Assembly: GCA_046484625.1 (NCBI GenBank)
Contig: JAWOIO010000192.1
Span: 1 to 64,000, forward strand
Origin: DASUAO01 sp046484625
GTDB lineage: Bacteria; Actinomycetota; Acidimicrobiia; IMCC26256; PALSA-555
Length of the DNA stretch: 64,000 nucleotides
Direction: 5' to 3'
Of this stretch, positions 1-7,455 are shown in pieces; position 1 is the stretch's first letter, and each line of letters opens with the position of its first letter. The translations under genes and the position numbers were made by a program. The notes under the pieces are model-generated. The model was not told the DNA's origin and made no database searches. It saw nothing but the letters and a program-made list of their open reading frames with translations.

Positions 1-30
1 AGGCGTGCGGGAACTCGGTGCAGCGGCGCG

Positions 31-720
31 CTACTCGACCGTGAACGTGCCGTACATGCCCTCGGTCCAGTGAGGCTCGCCCTTCTTCTTGCCCCCGACC
101 GGGATGAAGCACGCGTAGACGTACGTCCCGGGCTCGAGTTCGATGAGCGTGTACCCCGCCGCTCCCGCCGGCGCGAACGTTCCCGCCCCACTTTCCAAGT
201 CGACGAACTTCTCGGCCTTCTTGTCCGACAGCGCCAGGAGCTTCTCGATATCCCTGCCTTCCGCTTCCGGGCGAAGCCGAACGATGCCGATCTCGTGGTC
301 CTCCTTCGGGGCATCGTTGATCAGCTTCACGTTCGTGAGCCCGGGAGCGAGCGTCTCGGGCGCGTCCAGGTACTCGTAGTCGACCGCGGTGATCTCGACC
401 TTGGCCCCTGGACAGTTGTCGTAGACGAACTCATCGAGCGCGGCGACCGCCTCGGTCTCGGTCTCGAAGGCTCCGAACCCTTCCTCGGCGAAGGCGTCTC
501 GTAGGTCGGTCAGCGCCGGGAGGATCTCCGGTGGCGCGAAGTCCACCATCTCGCCGAGCCCTGCGAGCAACAGCTTCTTCTTCTGGACCGAGTTGAGCTC
601 GACCCGCTTCGCGCAGAAGGCATCGAGATCACCCGCCTGGGCCGCCGAGACCGATGCCGTCCCGGCAAGCAGCCCTGCGGCGAGGCCGCCAACGATCATC
701 ACGGAGACGAAACGGCGCAA
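31..720 (-). CDS. Secreted protein of unknown function, cupredoxin-like C-terminus
   Basis: The 229-residue product starts with a clear Sec signal peptide (Arg-Arg, a hydrophobic stretch, then an Ala-rich cleavage region near residue 27). The middle is mainly charged helix with Cys36 and Cys103, which could form a disulfide. The last ~90 residues read like a beta-sandwich: an 'ELEPGTYVYACFIPV' strand followed by 'HWTEGMYGTFTVE', the pattern at the end of cupredoxin-like domains, but a full copper-ligand set is not evident. It is probably extracellular. The gene is divergent from the M23 peptidase gene and its upstream region carries a 19-bp tandem repeat. Function is unknown; the cupredoxin resemblance is my inference. 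Confidence 0.75.
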   Translation of the reverse strand: MRRFVSVMIVGGLAAGLLAGTASVSAAQAGDLDAFCAKRVELNSVQKKKLLLAGLGEMVDFAPPEILPALTDLRDAFAEEGFGAFETETEAVAALDEFVYDNCPGAKVEITAVDYEYLDAPETLAPGLTNVKLINDAPKEDHEIGIVRLRPEAEGRDIEKLLALSDKKAEKFVDLESGAGTFAPAGAAGYTLIELEPGTYVYACFIPVGGKKKGEPHWTEGMYGTFTVE

Positions 721-821
721 CGAGGACTCCCTTCGTATGGGGCTCGAACTCGATCGAGCCGCAGCGTGAGGAACCTAGCCCACCCCCGACGACTCCCTGA
801 CGCGCGCCACCGCGCGGTCCT

Positions 822-859
822 CTGGTCGAGCCACGACGGTCTGCTCGAGCCACGACGTT
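822..859. repeat. 19-bp tandem direct repeat in a divergent intergenic region
   Basis: Two adjacent 19-base copies (822-840 and 841-859) match at 17 of 19 positions and share the core TCGAGCCACGACG. They lie between the divergent secreted-protein gene and the M23 peptidase gene in a 252-base gap with no other gene. Head-to-tail sites of this size in a divergent promoter region are often regulator-binding sites. This one could equally be a chance duplication. Confidence 0.6.
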
Positions 860-972
860 CGTGCGTCAGCCGGGAGGGCCGATTCCCACGGAGCGTGAAC
901 CCGCTCAACATCACGGCGGATGCTGCCGACACGTGAGTCACCCGAGCGCTCGGTGCGCATCGGGCCACTCAC

Positions 973-2001
973 ATGCGCTGCCACCCCCGCCTCCGCCCCG
1001 TGCTCGCCGTCCTCGGTGTCGCGACGATCGCCGTCTCGGCGCTGGCGACCCCCGCGTCGGCTGATCCGCTCGCCGATGCCCGCCAGGAGCGCGACCGGAC
1101 CCAGGCCGTCGCGATCGCCGCGGCCCAGCGCTACGCCGACGCACTCACCGAGCAGGCGACCCAGGAAGCCGAGATCGCCCGGCTCGAAGCCGAGATCCCC
1201 CGCCTGCGCGCCCGGACCGACGAGCTGAAGGTCCAGGTGCGGGACCGCGCCGTGCAGATGTACCGGCAAGGCTCGACGATGCCGCTCTCGCTCATGCTCG
1301 ACGCCGGCGGCGTCGTCGAAGCCGCCCGCGCGATCCAGCTCACCGCGAGCGCGGCGGGTCACGACCGCGCGCTGGCGGGAGAGCTCACCCGAACCGCGGC
1401 GCGGCTCGAGCGCGACGAGGCCGACCTGCGGGTCCGCAAGGCGTCGCAGGACGCCCTCGTCGTGCAGCTCGCCGACGAGCGGGTCGCGGTCGACCAGGCA
1501 CTGCTCGCTGCCGACCAGGCCGTCTCCAACCTCGAGGCCGTCGGCGCCTCGCAAGCGGAGTTCCGCGACGTGTCGGGTGCCGCCGCGGGCCAGGTCCGGA
1601 CCGGGGCTGCCGCCTGCCCGGTCGCCGGCGTCACGGTCTTCGTCAACGACTGGGGTGCGCCTCGCTCCGGTGGGCGGACCCACAAGGGCAACGACCTCCT
1701 CGCCGCGATGGGCACTCCCCTCGAGGCGGTCGTCGCCGGCACCGTGCAGTGGGACGACGACGACCTCGGCGGGATCGGCGCGTGGCTCATGGGCGACGAC
1801 GGTGTCGGGTACTACTACGCGCACATGAGCCGACGTGAGGGCGCGGCACCGCGCCGGGTCGCGCGCGGCGAGGTCATCGGCTTCGTCGGGGACACCGGCA
1901 ACGCGGTCGGCGGTCCGCCGCACCTCCACTTCGGCGTGCGTTCGCAGTCCGGCGAGATGGTGAATCCCTTCCCGACCCTGCGGGCGCTCTGCACCACGTG
2001 A
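973..2001 (+). CDS. M23 family metallopeptidase with coiled coil (LytM/EnvC-like)
   Basis: This is a 342-residue exported peptidase or peptidoglycan-hydrolase regulator. It has a signal peptide (about residues 1-30, ending ATPASA), then a long Ala/Glu/Arg-rich coiled coil (about 35-200), then a C-terminal LytM domain. The M23 zinc ligands are visible as HKGND (H and D) and HLHF near the C-terminus, with the usual 'YYYAHMS' between them, so the domain looks catalytically competent. Coiled coil plus LytM is the architecture of EnvC/NlpD-type division and cell-separation factors, so a role in septal peptidoglycan cleavage is likely. The ATG at 973 directly precedes the signal peptide, but no strong Shine-Dalgarno is visible. 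The gene ends 10 bases from the 3' end of the oppositely oriented tRNA. Confidence 0.9.
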   Translation: MRCHPRLRPVLAVLGVATIAVSALATPASADPLADARQERDRTQAVAIAAAQRYADALTEQATQEAEIARLEAEIPRLRARTDELKVQVRDRAVQMYRQGSTMPLSLMLDAGGVVEAARAIQLTASAAGHDRALAGELTRTAARLERDEADLRVRKASQDALVVQLADERVAVDQALLAADQAVSNLEAVGASQAEFRDVSGAAAGQVRTGAAACPVAGVTVFVNDWGAPRSGGRTHKGNDLLAAMGTPLEAVVAGTVQWDDDDLGGIGAWLMGDDGVGYYYAHMSRREGAAPRRVARGEVIGFVGDTGNAVGGPPHLHFGVRSQSGEMVNPFPTLRALCTT

Positions 2002-2011
2002 GCGCGCGCGG

Positions 2012-2094
2012 TGCCCGGGGAGGGATTCGAACCCTCATGCCCTTGCGAGCAGCGGATTTTGAGTCCGCCGTGTCTGCCATTCCACCACCCGGGC
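2012..2094 (-). tRNA. tRNA-Leu(CAA)
   Basis: On the minus strand the 83-base element folds as a class II tRNA. The acceptor stem is GCCCGGG pairing with CCCGGGC, with discriminator A. The anticodon arm GCGGA/TCCGC carries loop CTCAAAA, giving anticodon CAA (Leu, codon UUG). A long variable arm follows, then a T arm with GGTTCGAATCC. The 3' CCA is not encoded. The leucine assignment follows from the anticodon and long variable arm together. Confidence 0.95.
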
Positions 2095-2121
2095 GGGGTG
2101 GTCATTGTGGCATTGCGTACC

Positions 2122-2409
2122 ATGACCGGCGTGTCGACCATCCTCGCCGCCGATGCCCTCAGCTGGGCTGTGGCGATTGCGGTGGTGTCGGCAGTCGCGT
2201 TGGTCCTGATCATCGTGGCGCCCTGGCGCACGGTGCGCCGCGAGCCTCCGCTCGCCGACGAGATCGAAGCGCGGCTGCTCCTCGGGGAGGACCCGGACGC
2301 GATCGACCGCGACCTCGCGGCACGCGACACGCCGCCGGCCCCGGTCACCGACCTGCACTCCTCCCCCGATCCCGACCGCGGCCCCGACTCCGACGTCGGT
2401 TCCGACTGA
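2122..2409 (+). CDS. Small single-pass membrane protein of unknown function
   Basis: This 95-residue protein has one strong transmembrane helix near the N-terminus (about residues 12-34, Trp-Ala-Val rich, ending at a Pro-Trp-Arg boundary). A charged cytoplasmic-type tail follows, containing the short acidic motif 'LLLGEDPDAIDRDLAARD' and a Pro/Asp-rich end. I chose the ATG at 2122 because the open frame upstream runs through the tRNA gene. An in-frame GTG at 2107 is the alternative. No family is recognised. It lies between tRNA-Leu and the 3' end of fabZ. Confidence 0.6.
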   Translation: MTGVSTILAADALSWAVAIAVVSAVALVLIIVAPWRTVRREPPLADEIEARLLLGEDPDAIDRDLAARDTPPAPVTDLHSSPDPDRGPDSDVGSD

Positions 2410-2425
2410 CCGGGGTCGGCCCCGG

Positions 2426-2854
2426 TCAGGCGATCGCGAAGAGGATCCGGGCCTCGCAGGCCTTCTCGTCGCCGACCGACGCGCGCCCCTTGCCCCACCC
2501 GCCACGGGCCGACAGTCGCTCGAGCTCGACGTGGAGGGTGAGCGTGTCGCCCGGGACCACCAGGCGCCGCCAACGGACCTTCTCGACCCCGCCGAACAGG
2601 GGCAGCTTCCCGGCGTAGCGCTCGTCCGACAGCACCGCGATCGCCCCCGCCTGTGCGAGGGCCTCGAGCTGGATCACGCCGGGGAAGACCGGATTGCCCG
2701 GGAAGTGCCCGGCGAGGAACGCCTCCTCCCCGGTGACCCGGTACCGGGCCTCGATCGAGACGCCCGCCTCGAACCCCACCACCTCGTCGACGAACCGGAA
2801 CGGTGGGCGGTGCGGGAGCAGGGCCACGAGGTCGTCGGAGCTCGGAAGGGTCAT
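2426..2854 (-). CDS. fabZ: 3-hydroxyacyl-ACP dehydratase FabZ
   Basis: It dehydrates (3R)-hydroxyacyl-ACP to trans-2-enoyl-ACP in the type II fatty-acid cycle, in the cytoplasm. The 142-residue length and single hot-dog fold are normal. The signature 'HFPGNPVFPGV' followed by 'LEALAQ' carries the catalytic His (about residue 50) and Glu. The gene is transcribed away from fabD across a 104-base gap, so the two arms of the fab cluster probably share a divergent promoter region. The ATG at 2854 is well placed. Among related hot-dog dehydratases (FabA), the FabZ-type signature and the context favour FabZ. Confidence 0.92.
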   Translation of the reverse strand: MTLPSSDDLVALLPHRPPFRFVDEVVGFEAGVSIEARYRVTGEEAFLAGHFPGNPVFPGVIQLEALAQAGAIAVLSDERYAGKLPLFGGVEKVRWRRLVVPGDTLTLHVELERLSARGGWGKGRASVGDEKACEARILFAIA

Positions 2855-2958
2855 GGCCCGACGGTACCGCGCGGGCCGATGTTACCGACCGGTTGCGTGT
2901 AACCCTCTCCTACGGCCTCCGGTCCCACCAGAGGTACGAGCGGAGAGGGATCGTCCAC

Positions 2959-3873
2959 GTGGGCATCGCAATCGTGTTCCCCGGCCAGGGGACCCAGGCG
3001 CCGGGAATGGGCGCGCCCTGGCGCGACCACGACGCCTGGTCGGTCGTGGAGCGCGCCGAGGCCGCGTTCGGTGAGCCACTCGCCCACCTGGTCCTCGATG
3101 CGACCGCCGACGACCTCGCCCGCACTCGGGAAGCCCAGCTCGCGGTGCTCCTCACCTCGCTCATGGCATGGGAGGCCATCCGCGATCGGGTGACGGCTCC
3201 GGTCGCGTTCGCGGGTCACTCGCTCGGCCAGGTCACCTCGCTGATCGCATCCGGCGCACTCGACCTCGACGCCGGGGTCCGGTTCGCGGCCCGTCGTGCC
3301 GAGCTCACCCAGGCCGCGGCCGATGCCCACCCCGGCCGGATGGCGGCGCTGCTCGGCGCGACCGTCGAGCAGGCCGAGGCAGCCTGCGAGGCGGCGCCCG
3401 ACGCGTGCTGGGTCGCGAACGACAACGCGCCCGGGCAGGTCGTGATCGCCGGGACCCCCGTTGGCGTCGAGGCCGGCAGCGTCCGGGCCAAGGAGCTCGG
3501 CGTGAAGCGCGCGACACCGTTGAAGGTGGGCGGCGCGTTCCACACCCCCCTCATGAGCGATGCCGCCGCCGCGCTCCCGGCCGTCCTCGCCGACATGACG
3601 TTCTCGGCTCCCGTCGCACCCGTCGTCTCCAACCACGATGCCGTCGCCTACGATGACACCGACGGCTGGCGCGCCCGCCTCGCGACGCACGTGACGCAGC
3701 CGGTGCGCTGGCGGGCCACGATGTCGACGCTCGTCGATCGCGGCGCGACCTCCTTCCTGGAGGTCGGCCACGGCTCGATGCTCGCCGGACTCGCGAAGCG
3801 AGCCGTCCCCGACACCCCCGTGCGCGGCATCGCGACACCCGACGACTGCTCACTCTTGGAAGAGGTCCACTGA
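2959..3873 (+). CDS. fabD: Malonyl-CoA:ACP transacylase FabD
   Basis: It transfers malonyl groups from CoA to acyl carrier protein, supplying the elongation unit. The N-terminal 'FPGQGTQ' oxyanion motif, nucleophile Ser88 in GHSLG and catalytic His195 in 'GAFHTPLM' are all present over 304 residues, the family's usual size. I chose GTG 2959 because the protein then begins directly with the FabD N-terminal strand, and a purine-rich site (GGAGAGGGA, 2942-2950) lies 8 bases upstream. Longer in-frame starts would add sequence that does not resemble FabD. It is the first gene of the plus-strand fab operon. Confidence 0.93.
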   Translation: MGIAIVFPGQGTQAPGMGAPWRDHDAWSVVERAEAAFGEPLAHLVLDATADDLARTREAQLAVLLTSLMAWEAIRDRVTAPVAFAGHSLGQVTSLIASGALDLDAGVRFAARRAELTQAAADAHPGRMAALLGATVEQAEAACEAAPDACWVANDNAPGQVVIAGTPVGVEAGSVRAKELGVKRATPLKVGGAFHTPLMSDAAAALPAVLADMTFSAPVAPVVSNHDAVAYDDTDGWRARLATHVTQPVRWRATMSTLVDRGATSFLEVGHGSMLAGLAKRAVPDTPVRGIATPDDCSLLEEVH

Positions 3874-3874
3874 C

Positions 3875-4135
3875 ATGGAAGCCCTGCTCGACCACGGCGA
3901 AGGACTGCTGGTCCCGGAGAGGATGATCGTCGCGCCGACGGTCGGCACCTTCCGCGCCGTCCCACTCGACGAGGGCGCGCCGCTCGCCGTGGGCCAGACT
4001 GTGGGGATGGTCGACGGCCCCGGCACCTCCACCCCGGTGGCCAGCCCGTTCCGAGGGCACCTGGTCGGCGTGCTGGTCCACCCCGGCGAGCGCATCCGGG
4101 AAGGTCAGCCCATCGCCTGGCTCCGCGTCGCGTGA
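3875..4135 (+). CDS. Biotinyl/lipoyl-like domain protein lacking the acceptor lysine
   Basis: This 86-residue protein aligns by eye with the C-terminal domain of the acetyl-CoA carboxylase biotin carrier (AccB): 'VAPTVGTFRAVP' matches the SPMVGTF strand, 'GQTVGMV' the strand before the turn, and 'GHLVGVLVHPGERIREGQPI' the closing strands. Where biotin carriers have the EAMKM hairpin, this protein has Asp-Gly-Pro-Gly-Thr-Ser and no lysine anywhere in the hairpin. It should therefore not be biotinylated or lipoylated at the usual site. It starts one base after the fabD stop and 20 bases before fabH, so it is surely co-transcribed. A structural or regulatory role with the carboxyltransferase encoded downstream is possible but unproven. 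Confidence 0.75.
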   Translation: MEALLDHGEGLLVPERMIVAPTVGTFRAVPLDEGAPLAVGQTVGMVDGPGTSTPVASPFRGHLVGVLVHPGERIREGQPIAWLRVA

Positions 4136-4154
4136 GCAGGGGCACGACGAACTG

Positions 4155-5141
4155 ATGCGCGCCTGTATCGCCGGGTGGGGCACTGCCGTCCCGGAGGGGC
4201 GACTCACCAACCACGACCTCGAGCAACGGGTCGAGACCAGCGACGACTGGATCGTCGAGCGCACCGGGATCCGGGAGCGCAGGATCGCCGCACCCGCTGA
4301 GACCACCGCGAGCCTGGCGATCGAGGCCGGGACGGCGGCGATCAAGCAGGCGGGGATCACCCCCGACGAGGTCGACCTGCTCATCGTGGCGACGGCAACG
4401 CCGGAGCAGCCGATCCCCCACACCGGCGCGTTCGTGGGTGACGGCCTCGGCCTCAACTGTGGCTCGTTCGACCTGGCTGCGGGCTGCGCCGGCTTCGTGT
4501 ACGAGCTCGTGACCGGCGCCGCGCTGCTGACGTCCGGCAACCTCCGGCACGTCCTCGTGATCGGCGCCGAGACGCTGTCACGCATCGTCGACCCCACCGA
4601 CCGGGGCACCTGCATTCTCTTCGGCGACGGGGCCGCGGCCGTGGTCCTCGAGCCCGGCGACGACGAATCGACCGGGCTCCTCGCCTGGGATCTCGGGTGC
4701 GACGGCTCCGCGACCGGGCTGCTGGAGATCCCCGCCGGTGGCAGCCGGCTCCCCACGACCTCCGCCACGATCGCCGAGGGTCAGCAGTTCATCAAGATGC
4801 AGGGCCAGGAGGTCTTCCGGCGCGCGGTACGCGCCGTCGTGAACTCCGCGAAGTCGGCGCTCGATCGCGCCGGAGTGGCGGCGGCCGACGTCGACCACTT
4901 CGTCCCCCACCAGGCCAACCTCAGGATCATCGAGGCGGCCGCGGACCGCCTCGAGATCCCGTCGGGGCGCACCGTGGTGAACATCGACCAGTACGGGAAC
5001 ACCTCCGCCGCGTCGATCCCCCTTGCCCTCGCCGAAGCCGCGGATTCGGGTCGGATCGTCGACGGTGACCTCGTCCTGTTGAGCGGCTTCGGGGCCGGGA
5101 TGACCTGGGGCAGCGCGGTCCTGCGTTGGGGCCGCGCGTGA
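4155..5141 (+). CDS. fabH: Beta-ketoacyl-ACP synthase III FabH
   Basis: It condenses an acyl-CoA primer with malonyl-ACP to start each fatty-acid chain. The KAS III triad is visible: Cys111 in 'AAGCAGF', His252 in 'PHQAN' and Asn282 in 'YGNTSAAS'. The 328-residue length is normal, and the N-terminus begins with the expected Gly-rich strand. The gene lies between the biotinyl-like gene and fabG, and its stop overlaps the fabG start by 4 bases (GTGA), implying translational coupling. Primer specificity (acetyl or branched) cannot be told from what I can see. Confidence 0.95.
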   Translation: MRACIAGWGTAVPEGRLTNHDLEQRVETSDDWIVERTGIRERRIAAPAETTASLAIEAGTAAIKQAGITPDEVDLLIVATATPEQPIPHTGAFVGDGLGLNCGSFDLAAGCAGFVYELVTGAALLTSGNLRHVLVIGAETLSRIVDPTDRGTCILFGDGAAAVVLEPGDDESTGLLAWDLGCDGSATGLLEIPAGGSRLPTTSATIAEGQQFIKMQGQEVFRRAVRAVVNSAKSALDRAGVAAADVDHFVPHQANLRIIEAAADRLEIPSGRTVVNIDQYGNTSAASIPLALAEAADSGRIVDGDLVLLSGFGAGMTWGSAVLRWGRA

Positions 5142-5878
5142 GCCGAACGGCACTCGTGACCGGCGCGTCCCGCGGCATCGGGCGCGCGATCGCTGTCGCG
5201 CTCGGCACGAGCGGGCACCGTGTGGCGGTGGGCTTCGCGAGCGACCACGACGGCGCCACCATCACCGCCGACACGATCGCGAGCGCCGGTGGCGAGTCGG
5301 CTGTCGTGCACATCGACGTCGCCGACGTTGACTCGGTCGATGCTGCGTTCACCGAGATCGAGGAGGCGTTCGGGCCCGTCACGGTGCTGGTCAACAACGC
5401 CGGCGTCACTGCCGACGGACTCGTCGCCCGCATGAGCGACGAGCAGTGGGGCCAGGTGCTCACGACGAACCTCACCGGCGCGTTCCACACGATCCGGCGG
5501 GCGACGCCCAAGATGATGCGGGCCCGGGGCGGCCGGATCGTGAACGTCTCGTCGGTCAGCGGCCTGATGGGCGCTCCCGGCCAGGCAAACTACGCTTCGG
5601 CGAAGGCCGGTCTCGTGGGCCTCACCAGGGCACTCGCCCGCGAGCTGGCACCACGTAACATCACCTGCAACATCGTGGCTCCGGGGCCTATCGTGACGGC
5701 GATGACCGAGACGATGCCCCCGGAGTGGCGCAGCGCCATGGAGATGACGGTCCCGCTGGGTCGACTCGGCACCCCCGAGGAGGTCGCAGCAGCCGTCGAT
5801 TTCCTCTGCACCGACGCCGCGGGCTACGTCACCGGGGCGATCATCCCGGTCGACGGCGGCCTCGGCATGGGGCACTGA
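5138..5878 (+). CDS. fabG: 3-oxoacyl-ACP reductase FabG
   Basis: This is a short-chain dehydrogenase that reduces 3-ketoacyl-ACP with NADPH. It has the Rossmann motif TGASRGIG (residues 8-15), the NNAG motif near residue 86-89 and catalytic Tyr152/Lys156 in 'YASAK', with the catalytic Ser about 13 residues earlier. GTG 5138 overlaps the fabH stop and gives a standard 246-residue protein; a TTG at 5126 is possible but less likely. The position between fabH and acpP supports the FabG assignment over other SDRs. Confidence 0.93.
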   Translation: MSRTALVTGASRGIGRAIAVALGTSGHRVAVGFASDHDGATITADTIASAGGESAVVHIDVADVDSVDAAFTEIEEAFGPVTVLVNNAGVTADGLVARMSDEQWGQVLTTNLTGAFHTIRRATPKMMRARGGRIVNVSSVSGLMGAPGQANYASAKAGLVGLTRALARELAPRNITCNIVAPGPIVTAMTETMPPEWRSAMEMTVPLGRLGTPEEVAAAVDFLCTDAAGYVTGAIIPVDGGLGMGH

Positions 5879-5959
5879 GCACCCACCGCGACGGGGCGGC
5901 GCGCACCGGCGCGGACCACTGACGATCATCGACCCCCACAAGCCGAAGGAGCACACCGG

Positions 5960-6208
5960 ATGGAACGTGACGAGGCACTCACCGCACTGCGGGAGGTGGC
6001 CGTCGAGGTCCTCAGCGTCGAGCCCGACGTCGTGACCGAGGACGCCCGGTTCAAGGAGGATCTCGATGCCGACAGCCTCGACCTCGTCGAGCTGGTGATG
6101 GGCCTCGAGGAGCGGTTCGACATCTCGGTCCCCGAAGAGGACCTCGAGGGTGTCGCCACCGTCGGCCACGCCGTCGACCTCGTGATGAACAAGGTCGCCG
6201 CGAAGTAA
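5960..6208 (+). CDS. acpP: Acyl carrier protein
   Basis: This 82-residue, strongly acidic four-helix protein carries the growing acyl chain on a 4'-phosphopantetheine arm. The attachment site is Ser39 in the 'DADSLDLVEL' motif at the start of helix II. A good Shine-Dalgarno (AAGGAG, about 5944-5949) precedes ATG 5960. The TAA stop shares its last base with the fabF start. The gap to fabG (81 bases) is the largest inside this operon and could hold an internal promoter or a translation-boosting leader, as expected for an abundant carrier. Confidence 0.95.
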   Translation: MERDEALTALREVAVEVLSVEPDVVTEDARFKEDLDADSLDLVELVMGLEERFDISVPEEDLEGVATVGHAVDLVMNKVAAK

Positions 6209-7455
6209 TGAGCGAGCTGCTCGACCACGCTGGTCGTCCGCGCGTCGCCGTCACCGGCATCGGGGTCAAGGCCCCGGCCGGCAACGACGTCACGACGCTG
6301 TGGGCCAACGTGCGAGCAGGGCGGTCGATGGCACGCGAGATCGAGCAGTTCGACCCCTCGGACCTCGCGGTTCGCTTCGCCTGCGAGGTCCGCGACTTCG
6401 ACCCGGTCGAGTACTTCGGGCCCAAGGAGGTGCGCCGCCAGGACCGGGTGACGCACTTCGGGTTCGCGGCCGCGGTCGACGCGGTCACCGACGCCGGCGA
6501 GCTCGGCGCTGACCCGAGCCGGTGCGCCGTCATCGCATCCACGGGTGTCGGCGGGCTCAACACGCTCCAGGAGAACGTGACCAACTTCCTGCAGAAGGGC
6601 GCGAACCGGGTGAGCCCGTTCTTCGTCCCCATGCTGATGCCCAACGCGACGGCAGGCGCGATCTCCATCCACTTCGGCTTCACCGGCGTGTCCATGTGCG
6701 TCTCGACGGCCTGCGCGGCCGGGGCGAACGCCATCGGCGAGGGCGTCCGGATGATCCGCGACAGCTCCGCCGACGTCGTGGTCGCGGGCGGCACCGAGGC
6801 GTTCACGTCCGTCACTGTCGCGGCGTTCGCCCGCATGGGCGCGCTCAGCACTCGCAACGACGCCCCAGAGCTCGCCTCCCGACCGTTCGACGCCGACCGG
6901 GACGGCTTCGTCATGGCCGAGGGTTCGGCGTTCTTCGTGCTCGAGTCCCTGGCGCGCGCCCGCGAGCGCGATGCAACGGTGTACGGCGAGGTGGCCGGCT
7001 ACGGACGCAACTCCGACGCGTTCCACATCACGGCCCCCTCTCCCGGCGGGGTCGGCGCTGCGACCTGCATGCAGCAGGCGATCGAGGACGCCGGCCTCAC
7101 CCCGGCCGACATCGGACACATCAATGCGCACGGCACCTCCACGCCGCTCAACGACGCCGCCGAGACCGAGGCCATCCACAAGGTGTTCGGCGACCCAGCA
7201 CCGCCGGTCACCGGGAGCAAGGGCGTGCTCGGTCACATGGTCGGTGCCGCGGGTGCCGTCGAGGCCGTCATCGCGCTGCTCTCGATCGCCGATGGCGTCG
7301 TCCCGCCCACCGCGAACTTCGAACGCCCCAGCGAAGACGCCGCGCTCGACGTGGTCGCGGGCGACGTCCGTGAGGTGGGAGCGAAGCCGGTCGTGTCGAA
7401 CTCGTTCGGGTTCGGTGGGCACAACGCCTCGCTGGTGCTGACACCCACGGCGTGA
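6208..7455 (+). CDS. fabF: Beta-ketoacyl-ACP synthase II FabF
   Basis: It elongates acyl-ACP by condensation with malonyl-ACP. The Cys-His-His triad is in place: Cys169 in 'STACAAGA', His308 in 'NAHGTSTP' and His343 in 'GVLGHMVGAAG'. The 415-residue length is typical. It overlaps acpP by one base and the downstream carboxyltransferase by 4 bases (GTGA), so the three genes should be translated as a coupled set. KasA/KasB-like mycobacterial enzymes are the nearest alternative label; the motifs do not separate these. Confidence 0.94.
   Translation: MSELLDHAGRPRVAVTGIGVKAPAGNDVTTLWANVRAGRSMAREIEQFDPSDLAVRFACEVRDFDPVEYFGPKEVRRQDRVTHFGFAAAVDAVTDAGELGADPSRCAVIASTGVGGLNTLQENVTNFLQKGANRVSPFFVPMLMPNATAGAISIHFGFTGVSMCVSTACAAGANAIGEGVRMIRDSSADVVVAGGTEAFTSVTVAAFARMGALSTRNDAPELASRPFDADRDGFVMAEGSAFFVLESLARARERDATVYGEVAGYGRNSDAFHITAPSPGGVGAATCMQQAIEDAGLTPADIGHINAHGTSTPLNDAAETEAIHKVFGDPAPPVTGSKGVLGHMVGAAGAVEAVIALLSIADGVVPPTANFERPSEDAALDVVAGDVREVGAKPVVSNSFGFGGHNASLVLTPTA

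Noticed and set aside
775..1929. A 384-residue minus-strand frame over the M23 gene
   Set aside because: Shadow of the M23 peptidase gene; no motif and it crosses the divergent promoter region.
5126..5137. TTG start for fabG
   Set aside because: The GTG at 5138 overlaps the fabH stop as in the rest of the operon and gives the family N-terminus.
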